From: Amphimedon queenslandica
Lineage: Eukaryota > Porifera > Demospongiae > Haplosclerida > Niphatidae
Reading direction: 5' to 3'
Assembly (NCBI RefSeq): GCF_000090795.2
Contig: NW_003546302.1
Coordinates: 62,523 to 88,894, forward strand
Length of the DNA stretch: 26,372 nt
A program made the position numbers and the translations under genes. Shown in pieces: positions 9,906 to 20,160 of the stretch. The notes below the pieces were generated by a model. The model saw only the letters and a list, made by a program, of their open reading frames with translations. It did not search any database and had not been told where the DNA came from. Position 1 is the stretch's first letter. Each line of letters begins with the position of its first letter.

Positions 9906-10144
9906 TGTGACCATAATTGACAAAAGGTACCTTATGGCGGGTAGTGAAATTTGTCTTTCTAGCCTAAGAAATCCATTTTCCTGAGCCCCACTTGTCATAA
10001 AATTACTCCACAGGATGCAAAAAGTTACCATGAAACTTTTTGAAACAATGATTGTCTAACAAAGCACTCACAGGTTGATATTTTCCATTATAACGATCAA
10101 TTTTAAAATCCGCCATAAGGGCCCTTTTGTCAATTATGGTCACA
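9906..10144 (-). mobile_element. 239-bp MITE, copy 3 (inverted)
   Basis: It begins TGTGACCATAATTGACAAAA and ends with the inverse. The interior is the reverse complement of the copy at 3731-3969 with about 12 differences. It sits just beyond the stop codon of the LINE remnant, so it landed in or beside that element's 3' region. No convincing target duplication is seen. Confidence 0.9.
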
Positions 10145-10187
10145 TATACAGTTAAGAGAGTTGAGGTGTATTGGGATGAGATGTACT

Positions 10188-12215
10188 CTACTCGGTTGAC
10201 TTACAGCAATTGAATATTATTTGTGAGCTGGTGATAGCAGACATTCATAGTGTGAGGAGGAGTTTGGATAAAGTACGGCGATGCAGACGGTTTAATAACA
10301 AAAAAAGAAATGATACAGTGGCAGGTTAGAAATGGCCGAGTGAACCAAACTTAATAGATTCAAAAGAAGTAGAGTAACCATGACTGTTCAAGTCAACAAG
10401 GAGAGATATATAGTTCTAGAGCATTGGATAAGCCATCATTGGTGTACAAAGGGATAGTCAGCTCTCGTAGAGTGATTGATTTCCCAGTGATGACTACAAT
10501 ATCAGGTCTATCTGTTCTATGTTTGAAGGCGAGGAAGATCGCATATGTAGTAGATTTGGGGAAGAGATTGGAATACAGCGGGTCATAAAGGCGGTGAGAA
10601 CTGAATCATGTCTGTAGGTATAGCAACCTTGGTTTAGACTGACTGGACAGCAGTTGAAAACATGATGTACCGTACATAAAGTGGCTTTACTGAGGTTGCA
10701 AGATATGTCAGTTTGGTAATTCCAACGAGATAGTGTGGAGGGGGGTAGGTAAGCAGTCAATACCAGCAGTGATGATAAATAAATGTTGGCTAGCAGGTAG
10801 TATAGTAAAGATACACGCCCACACACAAGATTCAGCCTCAAGTTGAATAACTTCTAAGAGCTTTCTTTGCACTGATAGCGATTTTAAGTGTGTATTCCAC
10901 CTGTTAGTATAAGCATCTTGTAAAGTAGAATGAAGTACTGTTAGATCTTTTCTGTTAAAGTGTAATTGGTGTGAAGTGAGTAGGGTAACTTTATCAAATG
11001 GCATTAGCTCACTCTCAGTGAACTGAGGATCCAGTATTAATGAAGATAGAGATCTGACAATGATCATATGATAAGGAGACAGAGGCTTGGAGATGTAATT
11101 TAGCCTTGGCTAGTTTCTGAGGTAAGTTCAGAACTTCTGGGTGAAATAGAAAAGACATTGTAACACACCTTGGGAGCTTTAGCCACTTTTTCAAGTAGGA
11201 GGTTATTCTTGACTGGATCTTCTTTGCAGAAAGCAAGAAAATCCTGTCCACTGTAAGGTTGAATAGAACAGAAGGTATCAGGTAAGATTTGTAGATCTAG
11301 ACTTTATACTTTCCTCGGTTAGGTCTCTCAACAATCTTCTGGAGGGTATCATATATCTTTCCACAGAGTGCTTCCCTGACAAGCGTTTTGTTTGGTTAGC
11401 AGTAACACGTAGAGTTTCACCCAAAAATTTGGTAGGTGTAGAGGAGATGTAAGTTGTCTAGCCATCAGTGACATGGAATGATGTGTGTGGTAGAGGTTTC
11501 TGACCATCAAAACAGTAAGATGTATGTTTGTCAAGACGGAATTCAAGACCCAATTCTTGGCATGATTCACTGATAGCTGTTCAGCCAGCTTAATGATCAC
11601 ATTTAGAGACAGATAAAGAAGTAAGGTCATCAGCATAACCTTTTAGCTTATGATCAGATTACCAAGCGTACTTAGTTAGAGTAGCGCCTTATGCACTTCT
11701 TTATAAAGATAGATTGGAGGAGCAGAATCCATATGCAGACAGGCTTTACCATTCTTCCTAGTCAGCCCCACTTAACAGTGTTAAGGTCAATAGTCTTAGT
11801 AGCATTATCTCGGTATTTCATGACTGCTCAAAAATTCGAATCATTTTCCACAATGGTACAGTGATAGCACCCACCCGGTTCAGTTGAAGTCTCCTCCTGC
11901 CATTCTAAATAAATGCATGAATTAACAGGCGGGAGGACATCAGTACGGTTTAGAGGGAGTTTCAGCTTGAAGCATTCAAAAGATAAGTCAGTGATAAAGT
12001 CAATAATAGGCTGAAAACATAACAGAAACTGTACGGGATAGTGTCACTTTGAAAAACTCCTCTTAAGATTTTAAATGAGGGGGTGGACCACTGACGAGTC
12101 ATTATAGAGGCTGATAGCTTAGAGTAGAGATCGGTAATGTAGAAGATGATAGAAGGTGGTTGATTGACTGTACGCAACATATCCTTGATAAATGAATGGT
12201 GTATTGAACTGAAAG
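10188..12215 (-). pseudogene. LINE (RLE-type) RT C-terminal half and endonuclease
   Basis: Minus strand. From 12215 down: IHHSFIKDMLRTV and TRQWSTPSFKILRGVFQ, then the reverse-transcriptase active site Y-A-D-D at 11626-11637 in the context KGYADDLTSL. The thumb/linker follows, then a Cys/His knuckle at about 10590-10700 (C...T.L.T.HHV..C) with YRHDSVL after it. A restriction-like endonuclease segment RPDIVVITGKSITLRELTIP lies near 10440-10503. A stop at 10188-10190 follows FNCCKSTE. The knuckle followed by RHDSVL and the PD...E endonuclease is the arrangement of R2/NeSL/CRE-like non-LTR elements, which reverse-transcribe their RNA at a nicked target. Many stops and frameshifts make it inactive. 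The N-terminal half of the RT lies at 16590-17030, beyond the gypsy insertion. Confidence 0.85.
12211..12215. repeat. Target duplication of the gypsy element, left
   Basis: GAAAG directly left of the left LTR pairs with GGAAG at 16590-16594, a 5-bp duplication with one mismatch, as expected for a Ty3/gypsy integrase. Both lie inside LINE coding sequence. Confidence 0.7.
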
Positions 12216-12424
12216 TGTAGTGTATTAGTAGCAACAGATATAAAACTGGCAAAAGCCAAGAGATTCTTTTCCAAAATAATTTTACAGATTTTATATACAA
12301 ATCATCAATAACCATTAATAGTTAATTAGCTATGCACCAATACAATATAACCATGGTCCCAGCAATAGTAATAAATGACTAAGATATTGAACACAAACAA
12401 CTAAAAGATATTGCATACATTATA
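12216..12424 (-). repeat. 3' LTR of the gypsy element
   Basis: It begins TGTAGTGTATTAGTAGCAAC on the plus strand and ends CATACATTATA. It aligns without gaps to 16381-16589. The terminal TG...CA of the right copy reads TG...TA here through one C-to-T change. An AACCATTAATAGTTAATTAG palindrome-like core is shared by both LTRs. Confidence 0.9.
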
Positions 12425-15400
12425 TTCCCCCTCACTAGCTATTAGTAGTAAGAAGTTAGTCATAAACCAGGAACGATCTGGTGGGCGACGAACTCTGTCA
12501 GGATATCTTTGTATAGCAGGAGGAGGAGGAGGAGATGTAGCTTCTGGAGACTCTGTCGAACCTTTTTAACTAAAGGCTTGCGGTGCACACTTACTTCAAT
12601 ATCAACATCATTATCTGAGCTATAAGTTGGTTCCTACTCTATATCTTTGGCTCCCTGGATTTGATCCATATGCCTGGTAACTTGCTCTCCAGTGGAAAGC
12701 AATACATGTACCAACCTAGTTCCAATAATCTATTGTACTTGTCCAATCTCCCAACGGCGGAGTCCTCTCCTGAATACTCCAATCCATACTCCATCTCCAG
12801 GGCTCAATGACATCTGACACCTCCTCCATTCATCATGATAATATTTTTGTTTATACTGTTATTGCTTAACCCTCTTCCGATGATCTGGCTTTAATAAGTC
12901 AAGCTTTGTACAAAGCGGTCTGCCTAGAAACAATTGACCCGGAGAGGAGCCGGTAAAACAATGAGGTGTGGATCTGTATTGTAGCAGGAAGTCTAGTAAA
13001 GTCCTATCAGATTGTCCTTCTAATTGACCAGCCTTAAACGCTTGGTTAAGAGTCTAGATAAACCTCTCAAACTGTCCATTAGTAGCTGGATGATAGACAG
13101 CTCAATTGTGCTTCACACCCAACCGACTCAGAAACTCAGCAAATTCTGATGACCGGAACTAAGGACCATTATCACTCACTACCTGCTCTGGCAGCCAATA
13201 CTTGTTAAGGAGCTGCTGCATCACATCAATCGTCTTAGCTGAGGATGTCAAGCCCATCTCCCACACCTCAGGCCACTTTGAATAAGCATCCACTACCACC
13301 AGGCATGTTTTATCAAATAGTGGCCCTGCAGCAAAGTCTTGATGCAATCTATATTAAGGCTTACATGGCCAAACCCTTGGATGCAACGGTACTGGGGAAG
13401 GATCAGACTTAATTTGGATACATGGATGGCAAGCTTTAGCAACTTTCTTAATGTCATGGTCTATGCAAGGCCACCACACATGACTTCTGACCTGAGATTT
13501 CGTCCTCACCACTCCAGGGTACCCTTCCTGTAATTCCTTTATTAATCATCTTCCTGCATTTCTCTGAAACCACTATCCTTAATCCCCACATCAAACAGTC
13601 AGCTTCAACAGTCAGTTCCATTCTCCTCCTCCAGCAGACTTTTAGTTCATCCTGTACAAACTGAGGCCAGCCTTGTAAGGTATAGGTCATTACTTTTCTA
13701 ATCACAGGGTCTGCCCTAGATGCTGATCTGAGCTGAATGTGAGTTAGAGGAAGACTTGACATGTGAACAAGGTGGATCTTAGAAACCACATCAGGCTTTG
13801 AAGGAGGGAAGATGGGCAAGGGCAGTTATGACAGGCCATCAGCATTACCATGATCATTGGTTCTTCTATATCCTAATTGGAAAGAATAAGCTGATAAGGT
13901 GATGGCCCATGTCTGCAACCTTGCTGCAGCAAGGTCAGGAAAACCCGTCTTAGACCCAAATATAGTCACCAGTGGTTGGTGATCAGTTAATGCAGTAAAG
14001 GTTCTTAGGTAGTTGTGAAATTTTTAGTTGTGAAATTTTGTAACACCAAACACAATGGACGGAGCCTTTTTCTATTTGGGAGTAGTTACATTCTGCCTGG
14101 GATAAGGTTTTAGATGCAAATGCTATGGGCTTATCAACCAAAGGAGTGGTGTGTGACAGCACAGCACCTAACACATAGGCAAAGGCATCAGTAGCTAAAG
14201 TAATCTCCTGAGGGTTATAATACAGCGATACCTTGGCAGACAATTTATTCTTAACATCAGTAAAGGCTGCATCACACTGCTTAGACAAATTCCATTTAAC
14301 ATTGTGTCTCTATAACTGGTTCAAAGGGAATAAAACCTTAGACAAATTAGAGAGAAACCTCATGTAGTAGTTGATTAAACCCAGAAAAGATCTTAACTCA
14401 CGGATATTTTTGGGAGTAGGAGCATTCCTTATAGCTGTGAGCTTACTAGGAGTGGTATGCAATCCTTTTTGTCCACTACATGCCCAAGATATTCCACAGT
14501 CTCTTGGAGGAACTTGCACTGCTGTTCTCAGGGTAATGCCATTATCCCGCAGCCGTTAGAAAGCTGCCTTGAGGTTTTGTATGTGTTCTTCATTGCTAAC
14601 TCCTGATATCAAAATGTCATCAATGTAACAATGTACACTGGGTATACCTATCATGATATTATCCATGGTTTGTTAAAAAATGGCTGGGCTGATGCCACAC
14701 CAAAAGGTAGCCTGGTGTACCGGAACATTTCCTTATGTGTGTTAATTGTTACTAACTCCTTGGTAGAATAATCCAGCTTCATTTAAATCTATGCTTGAGA
14801 TAGATCCAATTTAGTGAACAGTTTCGCCCCAGCAAGAGAGGCAAACAACTCCTGAGGTTTAGGAAGAGGATAAATATCTCAATTTTGAGGGAAAGGTTTA
14901 TGGTTACCTTATAGTCACCGTAGATACGTAACCGACCATCCTTCTTTGGTACCACCACAATTGGGGCTGCCCATTCACTGGAGTTCAAAGGCTCTAGAAT
15001 TCCTTCCCTCACTAGCCTTTGTATTTCCTTCTCTACAATGTCCTTCAAGGCGAAAGGAATAGTCCTTGGCCTATGATATCGTGGTGAAGTTCCCTTTTTC
15101 AGATGAAGTGTGGCGTGATAATGCTTGAAGGTAACCAACTGATCAGTGAAAACTTCAGGGAATTCTTTCAAAAGGGTATCACAGAGGTTTTTTTCTCTTG
15201 TGTGAGCTATCCTGGGTCAGTTAAATTGAATGTGTTGTAAAATATCCCGTCCTAATAACGAGAGGCCCTGGCCGGTGACAACATATAAGTAGGACTCAAC
15301 ACAATGGGAACCATACTCGACTGCTACCAGGCATTTGCCCAGCAGCTTTAACTTCTCATTAGTATAAGTATGTAACTGCAGATCGGCTGCTTCCATTGAG

Positions 15401-15510
15401 CAAGGGTAAATACTTCATATAGACAGCCTCTGACACTATAGAAACAGTAGCTACAGTGTTCACTTCCATCTGTACAGCATGGCCATTCAGGTTCATTGTC
15501 ACTACTATTG
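12425..15510 (-). pseudogene. Gypsy pol remnant: protease, RT, RNase H, integrase
   Basis: Minus strand, read across breaks. Protease lies at about 15500-15230: the active-site motif reads N-T-V-A near 15449-15460 instead of D-[ST]-G-A, and GLSLLGRDIL closes the domain. RT lies at 15171-14300: LVREGILEPLNSSEWAAPIV, then RIYGDYK (the family usually has C for Y), the catalytic YIDD at 14616-14627, and ELRSFLGLINYYMRFL. RNase H lies at 14290-13980 with LATDAFAYVLGAVLSH. The integrase zinc-finger C-x2-C is near 13420-13435. The integrase core has Asp in VVVDAYSKWPEV (13288-13290), Asp in VVSDNGP (13171-13173) and Glu in HPATNGQFER (near 13066-13068). A stop directly follows SDNGP. The C-terminal domain ends near 12440. 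The enzymes would copy the RNA and integrate the cDNA; the broken frames and lost protease residues rule out activity. Confidence 0.88.
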
Positions 15511-15639
15511 CGGTGAAGCTGACTTCAGAGTTTTAGCATACAGCTTAAGCATTCCCACATCTTCAGAGGAGTCATCATCAGTTCTTGATGTGGCATCAGG
15601 CTTTATGTCAGCTAGCTTCCACACTGGAGCAGACCTTTC

Positions 15640-16361
15640 AGCTGGCTCAGGCCATTTAGACTTATTAACAGCTGTTGAGCGACACACAACTTGATTATGT
15701 CCCCTTTTTCCACAATGTCGACAAGTCGCACCTCAGAATCAACATTTTCAAGGAGTATGACCGTCTCTGCCGCAGCGAAAGCAGGCCAGGGACTTTGACT
15801 GCACATTCAATACAGGATCATCTTTCCTGGCATTCAGATTGAGAACATCTATCTTGACAGTTTCTATGGTACTTGCTACTTCCACTGCAAACTAGAAAGT
15901 CATCTTTTCGTCCTCAGCTTAGTCCTCTCCAGACAACAACTATTGTTGAGGGGCAGTGTTCCTAAGCCCACAGACAAATCATCTCGGAGAGCCTGTTTCA
16001 GAAAATGACCAAAATTACAGTGGACAACTAAGCACTGCAGCTCTCCGGCATACTGAACTGTTGATTCACTTTCACTTGACTACGGTTGTAGAACTTAAAC
16101 CATTCATGGATACTCACCCTCTTTTAATCAAAGTGCGTTCTCAAAGTCCACAGCAGCTTATAAAATGACTTATCAGAGGTTTTCTTGAAAGATACAAGGG
16201 AAGTAATCAGTGCGAAGTTTGTAGCACCAATGACGCTTAGAAAAACAAATACTCTTCTCTCTTTAGGTATCTCATTGGCTTCCAGGAACAGTCAAATTTG
16301 CTCTTGATACGTTTTAATAGACTCTGTCTCTGGTTGGAATTTGGCAATCTGTCAACGCCAT
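15640..16361 (-). pseudogene. Gypsy gag remnant with two CCHC zinc knuckles
   Basis: Minus strand. A candidate ATG at 16361 lies only 20 bases inside the 5' LTR. Capsid-like segments follow in shifting frames: FQPETESIKTYQEQ, LFLEANEIPKERRVFVFLSV and ATNFALI near 16340-16220, then a VSIHEWFKFYNRSQ segment near 16090. Two nucleocapsid knuckles lie at about 15680-15790. The first is C-F-R-C-G-R-D-G-H with an in-frame TGA before its last Cys; the second is an intact C-R-H-C-G-K-R-G-H-N-Q-V-V-C. Three TGA codons fall in frame between and within the knuckles, consistent with C-to-T decay of CGA (inference). Gag would package the element's RNA. The pol region follows directly, at about 15510. Confidence 0.8.
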
Positions 16362-16380
16362 ATACCACCCTCATTGCCAG
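16361..16380 (-). promoter_or_regulatory. Candidate primer-binding site of the gypsy element
   Basis: On the minus strand the 5' LTR ends TACA and the next bases are C-TGGCAATGAGGG. A TGG one base inside the LTR is where the tRNA primer's CCA end normally pairs in Ty3/gypsy elements. I cannot assign the tRNA from memory with confidence. The leader is very short because the candidate gag ATG follows almost at once. Confidence 0.5.
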
Positions 16381-16589
16381 TGTATTGTATTAGTAGCAAC
16401 AGATATAAAACTGGCAAAAGCAAACAGATTCTTTACCAAAACAATTTTGCAGATTATATATACAAATCATCAATAACCATTAATAGTTAATTAGCTGTGC
16501 ACTAACACAATATAACCATGGTCACGGCAATAATAATAAATGACTAAGATATAGAATACAAACAACTATAAGATATTGCATACATTACA
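16381..16589 (-). repeat. 5' LTR of the gypsy element
   Basis: It begins TGTATTGTATTAGTAGCAAC on the plus strand and ends CATACATTACA, with the expected TG...CA termini. It aligns without gaps to 12216-12424. As the upstream LTR of a minus-strand element it would hold the promoter, but I cannot point to a specific TATA box among the A+T-rich words. Confidence 0.9.
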
Positions 16590-17030
16590 GGAAGCATTCC
16601 TCAAATATACAAATGTCATAAACAGTGGTAAATTATAACAATTTGAATTGTTAAGGATAAAGTGCTGTGAGAGGATATGCTCAAAAACACCATCGACACC
16701 AGATATAAACCCTTTCTGAAGGTTAGGATTGATATAGCCATTTTGTAAGAGGTAGCGCTTGAGTCTGTTGGCTAAAATACAACAGAAAATTTTACCAACA
16801 GTAAACGCTAAGGCGATTGGACGAAAGTTTCATGGACAAGTGATGTCTCCTTTCTCATAGATTAAAATTTGGTTACCTACACACCATGATGAAGGTGCCT
16901 CATTGCAGGAGAGGTTAATCTTTGAGAACAAAGTGGCTAAGAATTGGTTGGTAGAAGGGAGATTCTTCAGATGGATAAAGCTGATTTTATCAGGGCAAGG
17001 TGATGAACCATTAGAGCATTTACTTCAAGC
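16590..17030 (-). pseudogene. LINE (RLE-type) RT N-terminal half, 5'-truncated
   Basis: Minus strand, from about 17030 down: SNGSSPCPDKISFIHLKNLP, then SWCVGNQILIYEKGDITCP with a stop, NFRPIALAFTVGKIF, LANRLKRYLLQNGYINPNLQ and KGFISGVDGVFEHIL. These are the first RT blocks of a non-LTR retrotransposon (K.GD...NFRPI-A, QKGF..G..G..EH). The segment stops exactly at the gypsy LTR, and the next RT block continues beyond the other LTR at 12215 in the same strand. Removing the gypsy element and one target duplication puts the two halves in register. Everything upstream of the RT is missing; 5' truncation is usual for LINE copies. The right edge abuts hAT coding sequence at about 17030. Confidence 0.85.
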
Positions 17031-18970
17031 TTCCTTTGTTACTGCTGGTACTGCGTATATCATTGGATGGAGTATTCTGTGAAGCTTGATTGTGTCTTTT
17101 GTTTCCCTTGCCGTTTCTTTGGAAGTAACAATGACAGGAGACTGTCATGATCGGTTTTCAGATGGGAAACATTCCAAAAGAAAGTGAGGTGTACTGATGA
17201 TTCATGACTCTTCACACAAACAGATTCTTCCATTGCTAATCAATTGATTAGTTCAAGGCGTGAAGAGATTGAAGAGAACCAACGGTACATCTTGTATTTG
17301 ATGGAAGCACCGTTGTACTGTGCCTAACAGGGAATAGCATTGCGTGGCCATCGGGAAGTAGAAGACTCTGAGACTGCTATCAATGTTGGCAATCACCGCA
17401 GTCTTATTAACTTCCAGTCTCGTCATATTGATATCCTAAGGATCAAGTTAAAGAGGTGACCAAGGAATGCCAGCTTACTTGGTCATGACTATCAGAACGC
17501 CATTCTAGCTGATAGTGTACTTAAGTAGAAGTGAAAGCAGCTAGCTACTTTACTATGATTGTGGATGAGACAAAGGATATTATTGAAAAGTAGGAAAAGA
17601 CCTTTGAATTTCTGACAGGTGTCGTTCAGGAGAGATTTGTATCTTAAACTTACTGTGAAGTGATGAATGCTGCTGCTATGACTAAATATATCTATGAAGC
17701 ACTTCAGAATGTGCATTTTCACATAAGTAATTGTGTCAGTCAGTGTTATGACAGAGCGTCAGTTGAGTGGCATACATACAGGAGTACAGACCTGAATACA
17801 GCACAATAAGCCTCTTGCTGTCTATATACACTGCCACGCTCACCAACTTATCTAGTTGATAGTTGCCGTACTCTTTCTCATGCTTCCGATTTCTACTCTC
17901 TATGTGAATCCCTTTAAGTCTTTATGTCATCATCAGTGCCACACAGTATACTTCTAAAGAAGCAACATGAACTACATCAGAGGGAGGTAAGATTAGTGAA
18001 AGTGATTGAGACAAGGTGTTGCTGTAGATATACCTCCATCAAAACTGTGGAAACCAATATCACTGCTATTTTAGAAACTCTTGAGGATATAGCAGATGAA
18101 AGTGGTAGTCGTGCTATTGAATCTAGAGGTTTCCTTCGTTAGATAAAGTCATTTTCTTTCTTTCATCTCTTATCATTTTGATAGGATCTTCTCAATCACA
18201 GGAAATCTTTTGAATCTTCTCTAATTAACAGGTGAATTATGCAGCATCAAGCTGTATTGAAGCGACAAAGACCACTTTTAATAGACTCAGGTCAGACACT
18301 GAATGGAAGAAGATATGGGATGAGACTGTGACCATAGCCAGAGCTCATGAAGTAGTGGTACAGCCAATTAGAAGACATTTTCCTGCTAATCTTTCAGAAA
18401 GTGTTATTGAAGGACCTACTGGAGAGAGTACAACAATCGATGACTATTGTACTGTAGTATTTCATGCCAGTATTGATGCACTACTACAAGACTTGAACGA
18501 CAGATTTAGTGAATTCAATGTATCACTTATGAATTTCCTTCCACAACTGCAGTACCTTTTTAAATCTTCCTTCTCTTCGACCTTTTCTTAACCACTATGG
18601 TATAGATGAGGAAGGTATTTCATTAGAGCTACTCACCGCTTCAACATTTTTAAGAGATGCTTTTCCGTTAACATGAATGCACCATGTTTATTCCCATCTC
18701 TACGAAGTTAAGGAGTGTTTCCCTTTGCTTTTGGAGACTGTTCAGATCACTATGACTATTGGAGTCACTACAGCAATGGCTGAGAGGTCCTTTTCTTCAT
18801 TAAGGATGCTGAAGAACTACTGGAAGTGAACCATGTCTTAGGACCGACTAAATCACTTAGCTCTGCTCTACATTGAAAGGTATATTTCTACCAAACTATG
18901 GGACAAGCTGGATGACATGGTAGTGAAGTTTTCTCGGGAATACAAGAACAGCAGAGTAGTTTTTCAATGA
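17030..18970 (+). pseudogene. Decayed hAT transposase, ZMYM1-like type
   Basis: Plus strand, across stops. It opens in a TTF-type zinc finger: HWMEYSVKLDCVFCFPCRFF (17061-17120), then GVLMIHDSSHKQ. The DUF4371-like middle follows (SRREEIEENQRYILYLMEAP near 17255-17315, SGIHTGVQT near 17768-17795, HCHAHQLI near 17828-17853). Next are an open frame 17924-18142 with ETRCCCRYTSIKTVE, where the family normally has ETRW, and another frame around 18232-18591. The C-terminal hAT dimerisation region TTAMAERSFSSLRMLKNYWK (18767-18827) and DRLNHLALLYIERYI precede a stop at 18968-18970. Numerous stops show it is dead. The N-terminus is missing at the LINE junction. The protein family moves elements with 8-bp duplications; domesticated relatives exist in animals, but nothing suggests domestication here. 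Confidence 0.85.
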
Positions 18971-19708
18971 GTGAAAGAGTCAATGTTTTTTTCAACTGGC
19001 TTTTTTTATTAAAAGGCACCCACAAAACAAGAGCTCAACATGATTAAAAGGTGTGTCCTTTGGGTGGGGTTATGAACACACCTACTTTTGTGACCACTTC
19101 CACTTTTTGTGCCCCACCCCTGCCCTACTTCAAGCAAAATCCTGCAGCTGCCTATGTACTTCCTGAAGTGAGGGTTTAAAACCAAGCTAAGGAAAGTCTT
19201 TGTCTCTCTGTCTTAAGATAACTAAGACACAGCTGCTGCATGTTGTCACTGCTACTTGCATATATGTATTTTGCCTCAGTAGCAACCATTATCAGTCCCT
19301 ATATGAGGCATATACAACCTGGCAGTGCTTTTTATCAGTCTGGCAGATAATAATAATAATAGAGAGCTAAATAGCAAACCATATCTGTTTCTGACGTCTG
19401 ACTTAGTCATCTTTATGTAACCCAGTGTTGAATGTACTGTGCTTGTTTATTTGTGAAATTATATCAAAGTCAAAAGAAGTTGAAAAAATTATTAATATCA
19501 ATGTCCATTTTAATATCAGAGTCTCACACTCGTTCACTATTACAATGACTAGATTTAAGTTTACTTTCTGATGTAGTTGGAAAAGTACCTGTACTTGACC
19601 TTTTCTTTCAGTTATCTGGACTATGAACAACTTTGCTACTCCGCTCAATTATAGAGAGTTGAGGATCAATTATCTCCCTTGGTACACCAATAGCACTAAT
19701 TTTCATTA
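18971..19708. other. hAT 3' flank, no further gene
   Basis: The stretch 19050-19175 is rich in C-runs and ends GCCTATGTACTTCCTGAAG. Its reverse complement, CAGGAAGTACATAGGC, resembles a hAT terminal repeat, so the hAT element may end near 19166. A short TAA run lies at 19348-19361. The minus frame 19403-19648 is low in complexity and unassigned. Confidence 0.4.
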
Positions 19709-19899
19709 CAGTGAAACCTCCATTAACTAGAAGTCCCTGTAACGGACAACTGCCTTATAACGGACAGTACCTGATTCCCTTGCATGAAATACAAATAAAC
19801 CACCATAAAGCTGACGTTCTCTTTTCCAGACAGTGGACAGCCAATTGGGCCCTGGTAGAAGAACTTTCACAATTATTGACCTCTATAACTGGACATTGA
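19709..19899. mobile_element. Pogo/Tigger-type MITE fragment
   Basis: It begins CAGTGAAACCTCCATTAACT with repeated TAACGGACA words at about 19740-19767, and has CTCTATAACTGGACATTGAG near the right side in the opposite sense. CAGTG termini with AACGGACA subterminal repeats are typical of pogo-like MITEs. The right terminus is not a clean inverse, so the copy is truncated or diverged. Confidence 0.5.
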
Positions 19900-20160
19900 G
19901 TAACTGCAAAAACATTCCACAGCAAAGCATTACACAGTTTTAACAAAATATTCCATTGCTAGATATCATTGATCTCTGAATCATTAATTTACACATTCCT
20001 CTTGTATGGAATTATTTAGAAGTTACTAATGACATTCTTGTTAAATCAACAGCAGCAGTTAAAGCATTTTTTATTCAGTGATTTTAATTGCATTATTTCC
20101 ATCACATGTTATTATGATGCTATGATGAACTTTTTAAAATCATATTCATAGAGTGTTGCA

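Larger units (their letters stand above)
12216..16589 (-). mobile_element. Ty3/gypsy LTR retrotransposon, complete but defective
   Basis: A 4374-bp element on the minus strand, bounded by two 209-bp LTRs and an imperfect 5-bp duplication. From 5' (right) to 3' (left): LTR, candidate primer-binding site, gag with two CCHC knuckles, protease, reverse transcriptase, RNase H, integrase, LTR. Integrase follows RT, which is the Ty3/gypsy rather than Ty1/copia order. No envelope gene is present. Both coding regions carry many stops and frameshifts, and the LTRs differ at about 17 of 209 positions by eye (about 8%), so the insertion is old. It interrupts a LINE that was present first. Confidence 0.9.

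Noticed and set aside
13339..14559. Plus-strand frames of 62-64 codons
   Set aside because: Shadows of the minus-strand gypsy pol gene.
15479..16168. Plus-strand frames of 70-71 codons
   Set aside because: Antisense to gypsy gag and protease.
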